Origin: Macrophomina tecta
Lineage: Eukaryota; Ascomycota; Dothideomycetes; Botryosphaeriales; Botryosphaeriaceae
Length of the DNA stretch: 64,000 bases
NCBI GenBank assembly: GCA_024180945.1
Contig: JAKSGN010000033.1
Coordinates: 1,054,001-1,118,000 of the forward strand
Reading direction: 5' to 3'
The position numbers and the translations under genes were made by a program. The notes beneath the pieces were generated by a model. The model saw only the letters and a program-made list of their open reading frames with translations. It searched no databases and was not told the DNA's origin. Positions 1-11,607 of this stretch are shown here, in pieces (within the stretch, counting starts at the first letter, position 1; each line of letters opens with the position of its first letter).

Positions 1-969
1 CAATACACCTACTATGCTTCGCCCCCGGCCAACGCCACTGCCAATGGACCCGCTCTGCTACTGCTACATGGCTTCCCCGACCAAGCTACAGTCTGGAGCG
101 CCGTAGTACCTTTCCTCCTGCAGCTCGGCCTCCGAATCCTAATACCCGACCTCCTTGGCTACGAGGGCACCTCGAAGCCATGGGCCCCGCAGTTCTTCAA
201 CTCCAAAGCTATGGCCGACGACCTTGCCGACATCCTCAGCCGCGAAAATATCGCCACTGTCATCCCCATAGGACACGACTGGGGTTCTTTCCTCGCACAC
301 AGATATTACCTCTTCCACCCCGAGCACGTTCCTGGCATCGCCATCTCCACCTTGCCTCTGTCCGGCCCCTTCCGCACGCCCATCAACATGTCCCAGATCG
401 CAGCTGACCGCGAGCAAAAGTATGGCTACCCCTTCGGTGGCTATTACACCTGGTTTGCCTCGCCCGAGGCCGCTCAACTGTTCAATGGCCATCCGGAGAG
501 CTTCTTCTCAGCCGCCTACGGCAAAGACAACGCGATGAACGAGACCTTCGGGCAGCCCCTGGGAATGCGCGACTGGCTGCTCAGCGACAAGCGACGCGAG
601 CCGCAATCCTGGGTGAGCGACCCGGCCATCCTCGAGAGTGCCACCGCGCGTTTCAGCCAAAGCGGCGTCTTCAACTCGCCCATCATGTGGTATAGGGCGT
701 ACGTCGAAAACGTCCACCTCGAGGCCGAGAAGGATCTACCTGCGGAGTTGGACCGTGTGGCCGTGCCACTGCTGCACATTGCCGCCAGTGAGGACCCGAC
801 GTGCCCGCCGGAATACTATGATGATCCGGAAGTGCGGGCGTTGTTTGCGGACTTGACGGCAGAGACGTTGGAGGCGACACACTTCTTGCCCCATCAGAAG
901 CCGCAGGAGTTTGCGGATATCGTGGTTAGGTGGCTGGAAGCGAAGAACTTGACGGCGAAAGCGGCGTAG
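1..969 (+). CDS. Epoxide hydrolase-like alpha/beta hydrolase, 5' truncated by the window
   Basis: The frame is open from base 1 to a TAG at 967-969, giving 322 residues; the start lies outside the window. Visible residues: the oxyanion-hole motif HGFPD at residues 23-27 and the nucleophile motif GHDWGS with Asp93. An Asp nucleophile inside HDWG is the hallmark of soluble epoxide hydrolases and haloalkane dehalogenases. The C-terminal THFLPHQKP supplies the likely catalytic His, and aromatic residues in the YYTWF segment fit the lid. By family, it opens epoxides or related small substrates by water addition through an alkyl-enzyme ester, in the cytosol. No intron is visible in this part. The nearest gene downstream, an oxidoreductase, is 2.2 kb away. 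The fold is certain; epoxide hydrolase versus dehalogenase is inference. Confidence 0.85.
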   Translation, partial: QYTYYASPPANATANGPALLLLHGFPDQATVWSAVVPFLLQLGLRILIPDLLGYEGTSKPWAPQFFNSKAMADDLADILSRENIATVIPIGHDWGSFLAHRYYLFHPEHVPGIAISTLPLSGPFRTPINMSQIAADREQKYGYPFGGYYTWFASPEAAQLFNGHPESFFSAAYGKDNAMNETFGQPLGMRDWLLSDKRREPQSWVSDPAILESATARFSQSGVFNSPIMWYRAYVENVHLEAEKDLPAELDRVAVPLLHIAASEDPTCPPEYYDDPEVRALFADLTAETLEATHFLPHQKPQEFADIVVRWLEAKNLTAKAA

Positions 970-3148
970 GAAAGTGGCGTTGCCTTACCTACTGGGAATG
1001 CATCAACCATGCCGTATCAAATCAAAAAACCAGAGGGCTTGAGAGGCGCTTGATACTCTCATGCTGCTCTCAAGTTGAGTTAAAATTGCATTGAACCCCA
1101 ATGCGGTATTACCTTCCCGTGTATAATCACATTTGTAGCTGGATGCTTTGAGTACGGTGGTAACTTCACACTTTAAAGACATCCATTGGATAAATATTAA
1201 TATTTTCCTTCGCGCAACAGATTTGAAGCTTTCTCCTTTATGATATTGGTGTTGTAGAACTACTCGAAATCGAAGTACGCATGACACGTGTGATGATTAT
1301 TGATCATGTGTGCGGTATAGACTAATCGCCGAAGAAGGCGGCATTTTGGCCGGCCAGGGACCGGCCAGTATGGACTGTATCAGAGCACGGACGCTGCTTT
1401 GACGATGTGGGAGACTCCGGGTATGGACAGAGGGGTTACGAAAGCAATCAAGTCAGCTGTTTGACCGAGGTACGTGTGCAGTCATTCTTTCAAGGCTATC
1501 ACAGAACTTTCGACCTGGCTTTCTCGACCGTCGGACGTGCTCTAAATCTGCCTGTTGCAGTTTATAATCAAAAGCGGTCGGGCAATGGGCTTTTCGTTTG
1601 CCAATTATTGCTCGTTTGCAGTGGGTGAGTGTGGGTTGGTTTTGCATGTCCATTGTGGAAGCCTCTCCTTGGCGCTGTGTTTCCACAAGCTTTTTCACTA
1701 ATTCGCCGCCTTAAGCAGGAGTCTGCTAGCCAGCGGAGGGGATGCAGCATCTTACGAGAATGATGGCGATCTGCAAGGCGTTCGAATGCTCGTTGGCGTT
1801 CCTTTGTCAGAATAACTTTCATTAGAAATAATGTTAGCAGAAAAATGACTGCGAAACAATTACGCATGGCTCCATTGATGGAAAATGCCCGCAAGAGCAG
1901 AAACTCGATATGACGAGGGCACTACTCCCATGAAAAGGCTTGTGGGACATGCGTTCTATGCGGAGAATAGTATGGAATTGCATGTGGCTCCGGAGCCTGA
2001 TCTCAAATGAGACAGTTCTCTAATTTAACGATCTCGTCTGCACTGGTTTCGTTGCCCGCCGAAAGTGACTTCTTCGAAGTGTTTAGATTACCTTTTATGG
2101 TAAACGCAGCCTTGCGGACCGCATCTCCGCGGAAGGGATACCAAAATCGGTAAGCGCACACACTGCGGGGAAGACTGTCCTAATCACAGCAAAAAGCAAT
2201 GATTCCAGTTGAAGCATCACGGCATTTCTTTCCACTGCCTGCTCTCTGGTAGGCATGGGTTGTCCAGGGGCTTGCTCGCCCGCACTGGCTCAGGTCTGCT
2301 CAAGTATATTCATAAAATTCGAGGAGAGATCGGATGGACACTGCCGCCAGGAAACGGGCGTAGATACCCTTTCAAGGCTCTTCAGAGCCTGCTACTACGG
2401 GAACAGCGCGGTAATTATTTGCGAGGTCTGGGGCAGAAGTGTCAGCCCCGACACGGAGGGACTGAGGCGTGCATGATTGCTCTGCGCAGCCCAAACGATC
2501 TTGTGTGAGTCGAACGGTCATCGTAGAGCTACAAGTTATGAGTGAGGTCCCGGGCGCTGCCTGTATAGTCTGTTGCAAGAGACTGAGATTATTGTGAAGT
2601 TTGGGTGACTTCCTTCTGCGTTGGAGATGCATGTGCGCAGTTGGAGGCGCACGTGCACAGTTGGAGACGGCAATTGCATTTGTCAGCTTGTGGGAGAAAA
2701 GACTTTGGAGAGGCATGTTTGATTGGCCAGTAATCGGAGACAGTGCGAGTTCAGATCATGGATAGTCTTTGTATTTTCAATATCATCCTTTTGACTGTGT
2801 CACTTGGCAGGTTCTTCCTGCCCGTGCTAGTCTTCAGTATGACGTTTTCTTTTGAAAACCCCACCTACTCATCAGTGACGTGAGCGCCTTCCGGGACATC
2901 GCTTTTTGTAATCGAAGCTTAGCAATCTAGAGACTCTCATGGAGTCGGTTCTCATGGGAAGAGCAGTCTTTGTCTTTTTTGTTATAACAAGCTGTTTTAA
3001 AACAGGCTCAGCATAAAAGGCATCGGAATCCGCTGTTCAATCGAAAGGCAATCAATCAATCCAGCGACAACGACCACCCCGAGCTTCAACTGCCCGTTCC
3101 ATCTCTCACGACAGAGAAAGAAAGAAGGGAAGAGAAAAAAAAAAAGAA
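970..3148. other. Intergenic spacer, 2.2 kb
   Basis: No gene is supported. ORFs here are short, overlap on both strands and carry no recognisable motif. Two small structures are visible: a 20-bp unit repeated about 2.5 times in tandem at 2621-2670 (each unit starts TTGGAG), and a 14-bp perfect palindrome, CTGTTTTAAAACAG, at 2992-3005. A TATA-like CATAAAAGG lies near 3012-3021, about 130 bp before the expected start of the oxidoreductase, so the right end is probably its promoter. Confidence 0.5.
2621..2670. repeat. 20-bp tandem repeat, about 2.5 copies
   Basis: Units at 2621-2640 and 2641-2660 both begin TTGGAG and end GTGCRCAG, differing at a few positions; a third partial unit begins at 2661. 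It lies in non-coding sequence. No function can be assigned. Confidence 0.6.
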
Positions 3149-4323
3149 GTGCCATCCCAACAAGTCTTCCGCCTCATTGGCCCCCGCAAGACCTTCCACG
3201 AGCTTCAAAGCTTCGAAGAACCCATCCCCACCATCAGCAACCGCGAAGTCCTGGTCCACGTCCGCGCCGTCGCCCTCAACTACCGCGACATCGGCGTCGC
3301 GACATCAACCTACCCCGTAAGCGTGCCCAACGAACCCCCTTCCACGCGAACAAACAGCATCCAAAGACTCACATCTCACCGAACAGTTCCCCGTCAAGGA
3401 CGCCGTCGTCCCCTGCTCCGATGCTGCTGGCGAGATCGTCGAGGTCGGCAGCGCGGTGGCCAAGGACCTGGCCAAGGGCGACACCGTCGTCGGCACCTTC
3501 GACCCCACAAACCTGTACGGCCCGCAGCAAAACTGGCGCAACGGCCAGGGCGGCCCCGTCGATGGCGTGCTGCGCCAGTACGTCGTCCTGCCGGCCGATG
3601 CCGTCGTCAAGGTGCCGCGGGAGGCGGGATTGAGCTTCGCGCAGTGGGCGAGCTTGGTGTGCACGGGCGTGACGGCGTGGAATGCGCTGTATGGGAATCT
3701 GCCGCTGAGGCCGGGGCAGGTGGTTTTGCTGCAGGGCGAGTGGAGTTTGGACCTCTGGTTGGGGTGTGTCTTTTTCTTGCTGATGCATTTTAGGAACCGG
3801 CGGCGTGTCGATTACAGGGCTTATTTTGGCAAAGGCGGCGGGCGCGACGACGATTATTACGTCCTCTTCGGACGACAAGCTGAAGTATGTGAGGGAGAAG
3901 TACGGTGTTGATCACACGATCAACTACAAGACCACGCCCGACTGGGCGCAGGAGGCGCTGCGTATCACCGGTGGCCGCGGCGCGGACTTTATCCTCGAGA
4001 ACGGCGGGGCGGGGACGATCAAGCAGAGCATCGAGGCCATCACGATGGGCGGGATCATCGCTGTCATCGGCTTCCTTGCGCAGATCCCGCAGTCGGAGAT
4101 GCCGGACGTGGCGCTCCTGGCACTGGGGAAGGGTGCGGTTGTGAGGGGTGTTACTGTGGGAAGCACGCAGTTGCTGGAGGAAGTAGTGAGGTTTGTGGGG
4201 AGTAAGAAGCTGGATGTGCCAGTGGAGAAGACTTTCGGGTTTACCAGGGAGGAGATTTTGAAGGCATATGAGTATTTGCAGAGTGGCCAGCATGTTGGAA
4301 AGGTTTGCATCGACGTGGAGTAG
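3149..4323 (+). CDS. Zinc-type alcohol dehydrogenase-like MDR oxidoreductase, apparent GTG start
   Basis: Proposed exons are 3149-3316, 3387-3735 and 3794-4323 (348 residues). The joined protein has the N-terminal MDR domain (VLVHVRAVALNYRDIG, then VVPCSDAAGEIVEVG) and a Rossmann domain with LLQGTGGVSITG followed by NYKTTPDW. It resembles fungal NAD(P)-dependent alcohol dehydrogenases/quinone reductases of the medium-chain superfamily, which reduce or oxidise small carbonyls and alcohols in the cytosol. Two oddities: the reading frame is full length only if it begins at GTG 3149, with no in-frame ATG upstream or in exon 1; and intron 2 (3736-3793) must be GC-AG, because only the GC donor after CAGG restores the LLQ-GTGG motif. 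Intron 1 (3317-3386) is canonical GTAAGC...CAG. It may be a working gene with a near-cognate start, or a recent start-loss allele. Confidence 0.8.
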
Positions 4324-4650
4324 ATGGTATGGCTGCTCTAGAGGAAGACTTGTAACCTAGTCTATCTTCTGTCTCTTCTGTATCTGGAAAGGTATGAGCT
4401 TTGAACAGTCTGCGGGAAGAATTATAATGCAATTTTTCTTGTCCTTGTTCTCCTTCCAATACGGCGGCCGGTAGAAATGAGTGGCTTTCAGTTAGAAATT
4501 CCTCTGTATTGGTCTATAATTCCGTCCTCCTTTTGGAACACTAAATAACAGCACGCATGCATTTTCTTGACATGCCTGAACAGTGGCCTTTGCGTGCACC
4601 AGCTAAAATTCGCGCTTCTCGACCTGTATCTACTCCACGTCACTCCATCA
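4324..4650. other. Convergent intergenic spacer, 327 bp
   Basis: Lies between the 3' ends of the MDR oxidoreductase (+) and an alpha/beta hydrolase (-). It presumably holds both polyadenylation regions. No coding or structured element was seen. Confidence 0.5.
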
Positions 4651-5499
4651 TCACAACGCTATCCGCTCCAAAAATCCATGTATCCTCCTCCACATCTCAA
4701 CCGCGTTCGAGTACATCGGCCAATGCCCCGCAAACGGCACCTCCGCCAACTCAACGCCGTTCTCCTCCAACGTGCCCAAATAAGACAGCCCCGCATTCTG
4801 CTCGCCGTACATAAACATTCTCGGACACTGCAGCCCCAGGAACCTCCCCATCAAAGCCCCCTCATCCGACAGCCGCACCATCGACTCGAAAATCCCGCGC
4901 ACCGCCCCCGCACGCACCTTCCCCGGCAGCGCCGCCGCGTACAGCGCGGACGCGTACTCCGGGGCGCGGCGCGCGCGGTCGACAAACGCGGCGAGAAAGC
5001 CTTCCGGGTCGGCGTGCGGGTGCGTGACGATCTGGCGCGAGAGGAAGCAGTCCTCGAGGGCGACGTTGCCCTCGATGTCGATGAAAGAGAGCACGCGCGG
5101 GCCTTCTTCGCAGGCGAGGAGCAGCCCAGTCAGTCCGCCCATGGAGTGCCCGGCGAGGTGGAAGGACGTGATGGCGTAGTGCGCGAGCACGGCGCGCGCG
5201 GTGCGGACGAGGAAAGGGATCGAGAGGGCGGAGAGGTCGGCGCAATGCGTCGCGCCGCAGCCAGGGGCGTCATAGGTGAGGAAGGGGCGTGCTTTGAAGG
5301 AGGGGTGGTGGACGAGGTCGGTGTAGTCTTCCTTTGTGGAGCCGAAGCCATGCAGGAAGAGGATTGGGGCGAGTGTGGTGTGGTTGGAATGACGGCGAAC
5401 GGTAGAGAGTTGAAGGGGGACGTTGTCGACGATCAGGTCTAAGGTCTCGTAGACGAGTCTTGATGCTCCGGATGTATCGAGGGACTGGGTTGCTGCCAT
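4651..5499 (-). CDS. Alpha/beta hydrolase (serine hydrolase), intronless
   Basis: A single-exon gene of 282 residues from ATG at 5499. Motifs in order: HGFGS (residues 50-54, oxyanion loop), GHSMGG with nucleophile Ser119, and a C-terminal FAGHWP carrying the likely catalytic His. The fold is the general alpha/beta hydrolase (Abhydrolase_1) type, active on esters or related bonds; no substrate can be named. The same frame remains open upstream to ATG 5724, where an antisense (GAA)n run would encode a Phe/Leu-rich hydrophobic stretch. I chose 5499 because the family fold begins shortly after it and the extension is low-complexity. It is convergent with the MDR oxidoreductase and lies 410 bp from the aminotransferase stop. 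Confidence 0.85.
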   Translation of the reverse strand: MAATQSLDTSGASRLVYETLDLIVDNVPLQLSTVRRHSNHTTLAPILFLHGFGSTKEDYTDLVHHPSFKARPFLTYDAPGCGATHCADLSALSIPFLVRTARAVLAHYAITSFHLAGHSMGGLTGLLLACEEGPRVLSFIDIEGNVALEDCFLSRQIVTHPHADPEGFLAAFVDRARRAPEYASALYAAALPGKVRAGAVRGIFESMVRLSDEGALMGRFLGLQCPRMFMYGEQNAGLSYLGTLEENGVELAEVPFAGHWPMYSNAVEMWRRIHGFLERIAL

Positions 5500-5909
5500 T
5501 TTTAAGAAATATCTTGAAATTTCTGCTCGGAGGTAGAAGGGAGTCCAACCAAGGGCGAGGCGAGAGTCTAAAAGTTGAGGGTTGCAATGAGATTGCGCGC
5601 TCGAAATGAGTGAATCCCAATGATAACATAGAATTTGAGGCAAAAAAAAAGTATGACATAAGGCTAAAGGTATTGGTAAGAAGAAGAAGAAGAAGAGGAA
5701 GAAGAAGAAGAAGCCGTTGCGCATGTTCAAGTTGTTTTCGACTCCTCGGTCGGCGTTCTTGCAGATTCACCGAAGCGGCTGTCAGATTGCCCCGCATTAG
5801 TCCGCAGGAACTCGTGCATCTTTTCTTTTTTCTTTTTTTAATTCTCAAGCTACGGCTCCAACGATTTATGAGAAGTTTTTATGATAAATTCTCCAGACCG
5901 TATCGTTTT
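5500..5909. other. Intergenic spacer with GAA microsatellite
   Basis: Promoter side of the minus-strand hydrolase and 3' flank of the minus-strand aminotransferase. It contains an interrupted (GAA)n tract at 5678-5713 and short A- and T-runs. No other feature was seen. Confidence 0.5.
5678..5713 (+). repeat. (GAA)n microsatellite, interrupted
   Basis: AAG/GAA units run almost continuously, with one GAGGAA interruption. On the minus strand this is (TTC)n, in frame with the downstream alpha/beta hydrolase ORF. Confidence 0.85.
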
Positions 5910-7356
<1,447 letters not shown>

Positions 7357-7625
7357 CTTAGCTATTGTCACTGCTGTAGAGATGCAGAAGCATATCGTGC
7401 AATATGTAGGGTGGATTTGAGGGCCATGTCTGCCTGCCACTGGACTTGTTGCCGTATTCGGGCTAGTGTTGTGGCTCGGGGAAAGTGCAGAACGCCGGGG
7501 GCGCACGGCGCCGAGGATCAGCCAGCCCGAGGCTCGAGAGAAGGAGGAAGACCAGTCCCTCTCCTCCCATCTCCACTGACTCTCCGGTGCACTCACCACT
7601 GCGCCGGTGTTCACAGCCCGCAGCA
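7357..7625. promoter_or_regulatory. Divergent promoter, aminotransferase / Zn2Cys6 regulator
   Basis: 269 bp separate the two start codons, which face away from each other. Co-regulation of the aminotransferase with the transcription factor is plausible from this layout. I did not identify a specific CGG-triplet operator with confidence. Confidence 0.5.
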
Positions 7626-9928
7626 ATGAGTGCCGCTGGCGACCGACGACAGGCTCTCCGAGCGGGCTCTGGCTCACACCGAGACCGAGCCGGGGTCCTA
7701 GCCACCAAGCCGAGGACGAAGCCAGTCGCGTGAGTTACACCACCTCCCATCACCAGGCGTTGGGATGCTGATGAGACAAGGTGCCGGAAATGCCATGCCC
7801 GCAAAGTCAAGTGCTCCGGCGGCCATCCGTGCACCAACTGTCGACAATTGGACTGCCCGGACGACTGCCATTACCCCGCTCGAGACCGCCAAGTGCGAGT
7901 GAGCGAGAAGTGAGCTGCAGCAAGCAAAACTCTCTTCCCCGAACCTTGATTTAATGTTCCGTAGTTATATTGAACAACTGCTCGAGGAAAACCAGCGCCT
8001 CCGCGAGGCCAGTCGCAACAGCATCTCTTCCTCTGCTCTGCCCACTCCGAACACCACCACTGCCCATGACGCCGAGCCGACAGCAGAAGCTTCAGAAGAC
8101 GACGAAACCGTGCGGAACCCTTTGCTGGAGGACCGTGCATGGTTCTTTCCCATCAACACCTCCGAAATGCCCATCCACATTGCCGAGGCCGCCGATGCCG
8201 CCTTTGCTACCCGCTTCCGCCAGGCCCTTTCTACCGATGGCCACAGGCATATCCCGCGCACTCACTATGTGACTGACGAGGAGCTAATGAAACTGAGAGA
8301 CGTTGACTGCCAGTGGCCTACTGGCCCTCGCGCTCGCTTCCTCGTCAAGGTCACCTTAAACACCATCGGCCAACGCTATCACATCGTTCGCAAGAGTGTC
8401 ATCTGGGACGGCCTTGAGGTTGCCATCCGAAACCCTGTCGGCTGTGATGAGCTCTTCAAATGCAAGCTGTGGGCTATCTTTGCTTTGGGAGAAGTCTTTT
8501 CCACGAGAACAATCTCTCCCGACGGCATATTCCCCGGTCTGAAGTACTTTGCCCGCGCGTGTAGAATGCTCTGCGTGCTTAGTGAACGTCCTCGCATTGA
8601 CTCTATCGAAATACTGTTGCTTCTTGTACGGCTCGCACCCACATTTTTCGCAGCTTCGACATGCTGACCGCTACACAGTCCTTCTATTCGCTTACTCTGA
8701 ACCGCCGCCACGCCGCGTACTACCTCGCAAGTTCTGCAGTTCGTTTGGGAATCGTAATGGGCCTCCATCTCAGCGTTCCGGAATACCAACTGCGGGACCG
8801 AGGAGCACGGGAACATCGCCATCGCATCTGGTGGACTGCTTACATCTGCGATCGCCTATGGGCTTCGAAGTTGGGCCAACCTGCTTCTATTCAGGATGAC
8901 GACATAGACGTTGACTATCCATCCAACGAAGGGCTGACAGGGCCACAGTCAAAGGACTTTGGCGACCCAGACTACATCATTGCAAACATACGACTGGCCA
9001 GGCTTGCTACTCACATTATCTCGTCTATTTATAAACGCAAAGGCCAGCATGGCGTCTTTTCTCAAAGAGTCCAACAGGCGTTGCGAGATCTGAGAAGCTT
9101 TGTGGAAGAGCTGCCGAGCCATTTGCAATTGGAAACTGATGATTCGATGCCAATGAAGACCAAGGCAATAGTCTATCTGCATCTATCATTCAATCAAGTG
9201 AGTGTTCATCATACAGTATAGCCATCTTGTATATGTTCTAAGTGAGCCAGTTTGTGGTTCTCGCCACCCGCCCAGTGCTCCTACACGTCTTCCGCACCTA
9301 CCGAGAGTCCCTCAGAACACCAGCAAACTCGCCAACGCATCCCATCCCAGAAACCGCGCTCGCGTTAGCAGAAGCCTGCATTCGCTGTGCTCGCCACTCG
9401 TACCGCCTCCTTACCGAGTGCTGGATTGACGGTGCCTTTGCAACCTTTGGCTACTTCGACACCCAGCTTCTATTCTCTGCCGCAACCATCCTGGCCATTT
9501 CCAGCTTGATGAATGGAAAGGACGCTCAGAGTGATGGCGACCATTTTGAGACGGCAGCGCAGTTCCTCAGCCAGCTGGACCAGGGTGGCAACTTTGCAGC
9601 CAAGGAATTCTGCCGGCACATCGACGCTATGAAGGGCCTCATGCGGGAGGTGGGAGGCACTGGTTCGTACGCCGTGGATCCGTCCGTGCCGCCGTCATCC
9701 GCTCTCCCCGGGGCCGTGCAGGGCGAGGAGATGCAGTACACGCCTGGATCTATGGTGACTGCAGGTATGGCTTTGGCGGAGCCCTCTTTGCAGCAATTCC
9801 TGTCACAGCCAGATCTCGACCTGCGCTTTATCGACACGTCCATATATGACAGTGGGCTACAAAGCTTGTACTGGCCGGATCTCCGAGCTGAGGACTGGAT
9901 GGGGCCTGGTCCTTCGGGCGTTCCCTGA
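7626..9928 (+). CDS. Zn2Cys6 fungal transcription factor
   Basis: Five exons (7626-7729, 7781-7909, 7965-8625, 8679-9197, 9251-9928) give 696 residues. The first intron (51 bp) splits the zinc cluster; after splicing, the protein reads VACRKCHARKVKC followed by CTNC, giving Cys36, 39, 46, 52, 55 and 64 in a CX2CX6CX5CX2CX8C array that binds two zinc ions and DNA. After exon 3 begins, YIEQLLEENQRLRE looks like the short coiled-coil dimerisation element. The middle part, with RRHAAYYLASSAVRLG and HRIWWTAYICDRLWASKLGQP, is the fungal-specific transcription factor domain (Fungal_trans type). It is nuclear, and probably regulates its neighbours: the divergent aminotransferase and the MFS transporter whose stop codon lies 49 bp beyond its own. 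Confidence 0.92.
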
Positions 9929-9976
9929 GGTGTCAATCACACTCGTGTCTTCCTGTTTGTGACGAGGAAGCGAAAA

Positions 9977-11607
9977 TCATGACTCCCGCCTGTAACCAGC
10001 CTTTCTACCCGTTTTTCTATCTTTCTCCATCTCTGCAACCTTATTCCTCCTCAACCGCTCCTCCACCCAGTCCTGCATTGCCAAACCAAACCTCGCCGTC
10101 AACAACGTCAAAACACCCCCGGCAAGCACAAACGCCGCACCCACGGTGCTCGTCGCCCCAACACCAATCGCATCAATCATCGGCACGCTTGCCCCGCTCG
10201 CCGCCGCTGCAAAGCAGTACTGCACGCAATACTTGCTCGCAATCACATTCGTCCGCTGTCGCGGCAACACCTCCGCGCAGTACGTATTCAGGCTCGCAAA
10301 CGCCGCCAGCAACCCTAACGCGGTGAAATATGCCATTACAACGCACAGCGCTAGCCCGCCTTTGTCGAACTCGAGCGACCAGCCATAGACCAGCGACGCC
10401 GCGGGTACCACGAAGAAGAAGGCCGGCATACCGCTGTTAAGCCGGTCCTGCGGCAGCCGCATGCCGTTTCGGAGCGCGATATGCTTGCGCACCGTGTGAT
10501 CGGACCAGCGCCCGCCGATCATCGTGCCCGTAAGGAAGCCGGCTGCAGGGGATAGGTAGAAGAGGCCGCTGATTAGTGGCGTCGTCATGTGGAAGCGCGT
10601 CGTTAGGATGTGCCGTGGGGCGGACAGCAGCGCATACTGCGACCAGCTGAGCAGGCCGCAAGCTAGGTCAGTGAAGAGCACATTGGGGTAGATGAACAGT
10701 TGGAAGACGTGGGACGGGTTGAACGTGCCAATGACCTGGCGTGGTGTCATCTGCGGGAACTGCGGGGTGTCGAGGGTCGCTGACGGTGGGAGGGAGAGTA
10801 GCGAAAGGAGGAGTCCGCTGCCGCACATCGCTGCTTGTAGCCAGAGGATAGTACGCCAGGACTTGTACGTCACAATTATACCCGCGACGAGCGGTCCCAG
10901 AGGCGGGCCGAGCACCGTGCCAGCGAGGAAGAAGCCGGTCGCCGTGCCGCGTTGGACCTGTAAGGCGTTCGTTCACTGTCAGCATCCTTCCTTCAAAGAT
11001 GTGGTGTGGACAAAACTAGATGTCTTACCGGAGGGAAGTACTCCGCCAGTATCGCTTGCCCGGACACGTGGAAATACGTCCCCGACAGTCCAGACAGCAC
11101 ACGCATCACTACGAAAGTCTGCATGTTCGGCGCCACCGCTGCGCCGATCGTGAAGCACAGCAGCACCACGATGCACAGGTTGTACGCGATCTTCCTGCCT
11201 AGTAACTATATTGTCCCAAGATTAGCCCCTCACGTTGAAGAAAAGGGCGGCATTGTACTACTCACCACTCCAACCGGCCCCCACACAAACGATGAAAACC
11301 CCATCGCCAGCAACACGCCAGCATTGGAGATGTTGACAGACTCGAAGGTTGTGCCTAAATCGAGCGCTATCTCGCTCGCTGCAGAGAAGAGCGACGTGCT
11401 ACTGAAGCACGCCGCCAGCGTTACCCAGCTCGTGACGAAGACGATGAGGGACTTGCGCCAGAGTGGATGGGCGTAGTTTTTCTCGTTGATGTTGGATTCG
11501 AGACGGTGAATGGCGGGTCGCGTTGGAGGGCCATCCAAAGATGAGGAGGGTCGTTCTTCGTCCGGGGGCGGGCGGTTGTCATGCTGGGTGAGGTTTGTTG
11601 GGGGCAT
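9977..11607 (-). CDS. MFS transporter, DHA1 type
   Basis: Three exons on the minus strand (11266-11607, 11029-11205, 9977-10957) encode 499 residues. Introns are 60 and 71 bp, GT-AG. A hydrophilic N-terminus (about 55 residues) is followed by a series of hydrophobic helices consistent with 12 membrane spans. Seen motifs: FVWGPVGVLLGRKIAYN (the loop-2 GRK region), VMRVLSGLSGTYFHVSGQA, and RGTATGFFLAGTVLGPPLGP, the helix-5 antiporter signature PPLGP. This pattern is typical of DHA1 drug:H+ antiporters, which also export polyamines and organic acids. It is tail-to-tail with the Zn2Cys6 regulator. The plasma membrane is the likely site; the substrate is unknown. Confidence 0.88.

Noticed and set aside
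2495..2525. B-box-like GTTCGACTC (minus strand), possible tRNA
   Set aside because: No acceptor or anticodon stem could be folded around it by eye; similar partial matches near 32917 and 56273 also lack stems.
7411..7629. Alternative start for the Zn2Cys6 regulator at the upstream ATG near 7424
   Set aside because: It is out of frame with the zinc cluster; the ATG at 7626 with a 51-bp first intron gives a perfect Cys6 array.
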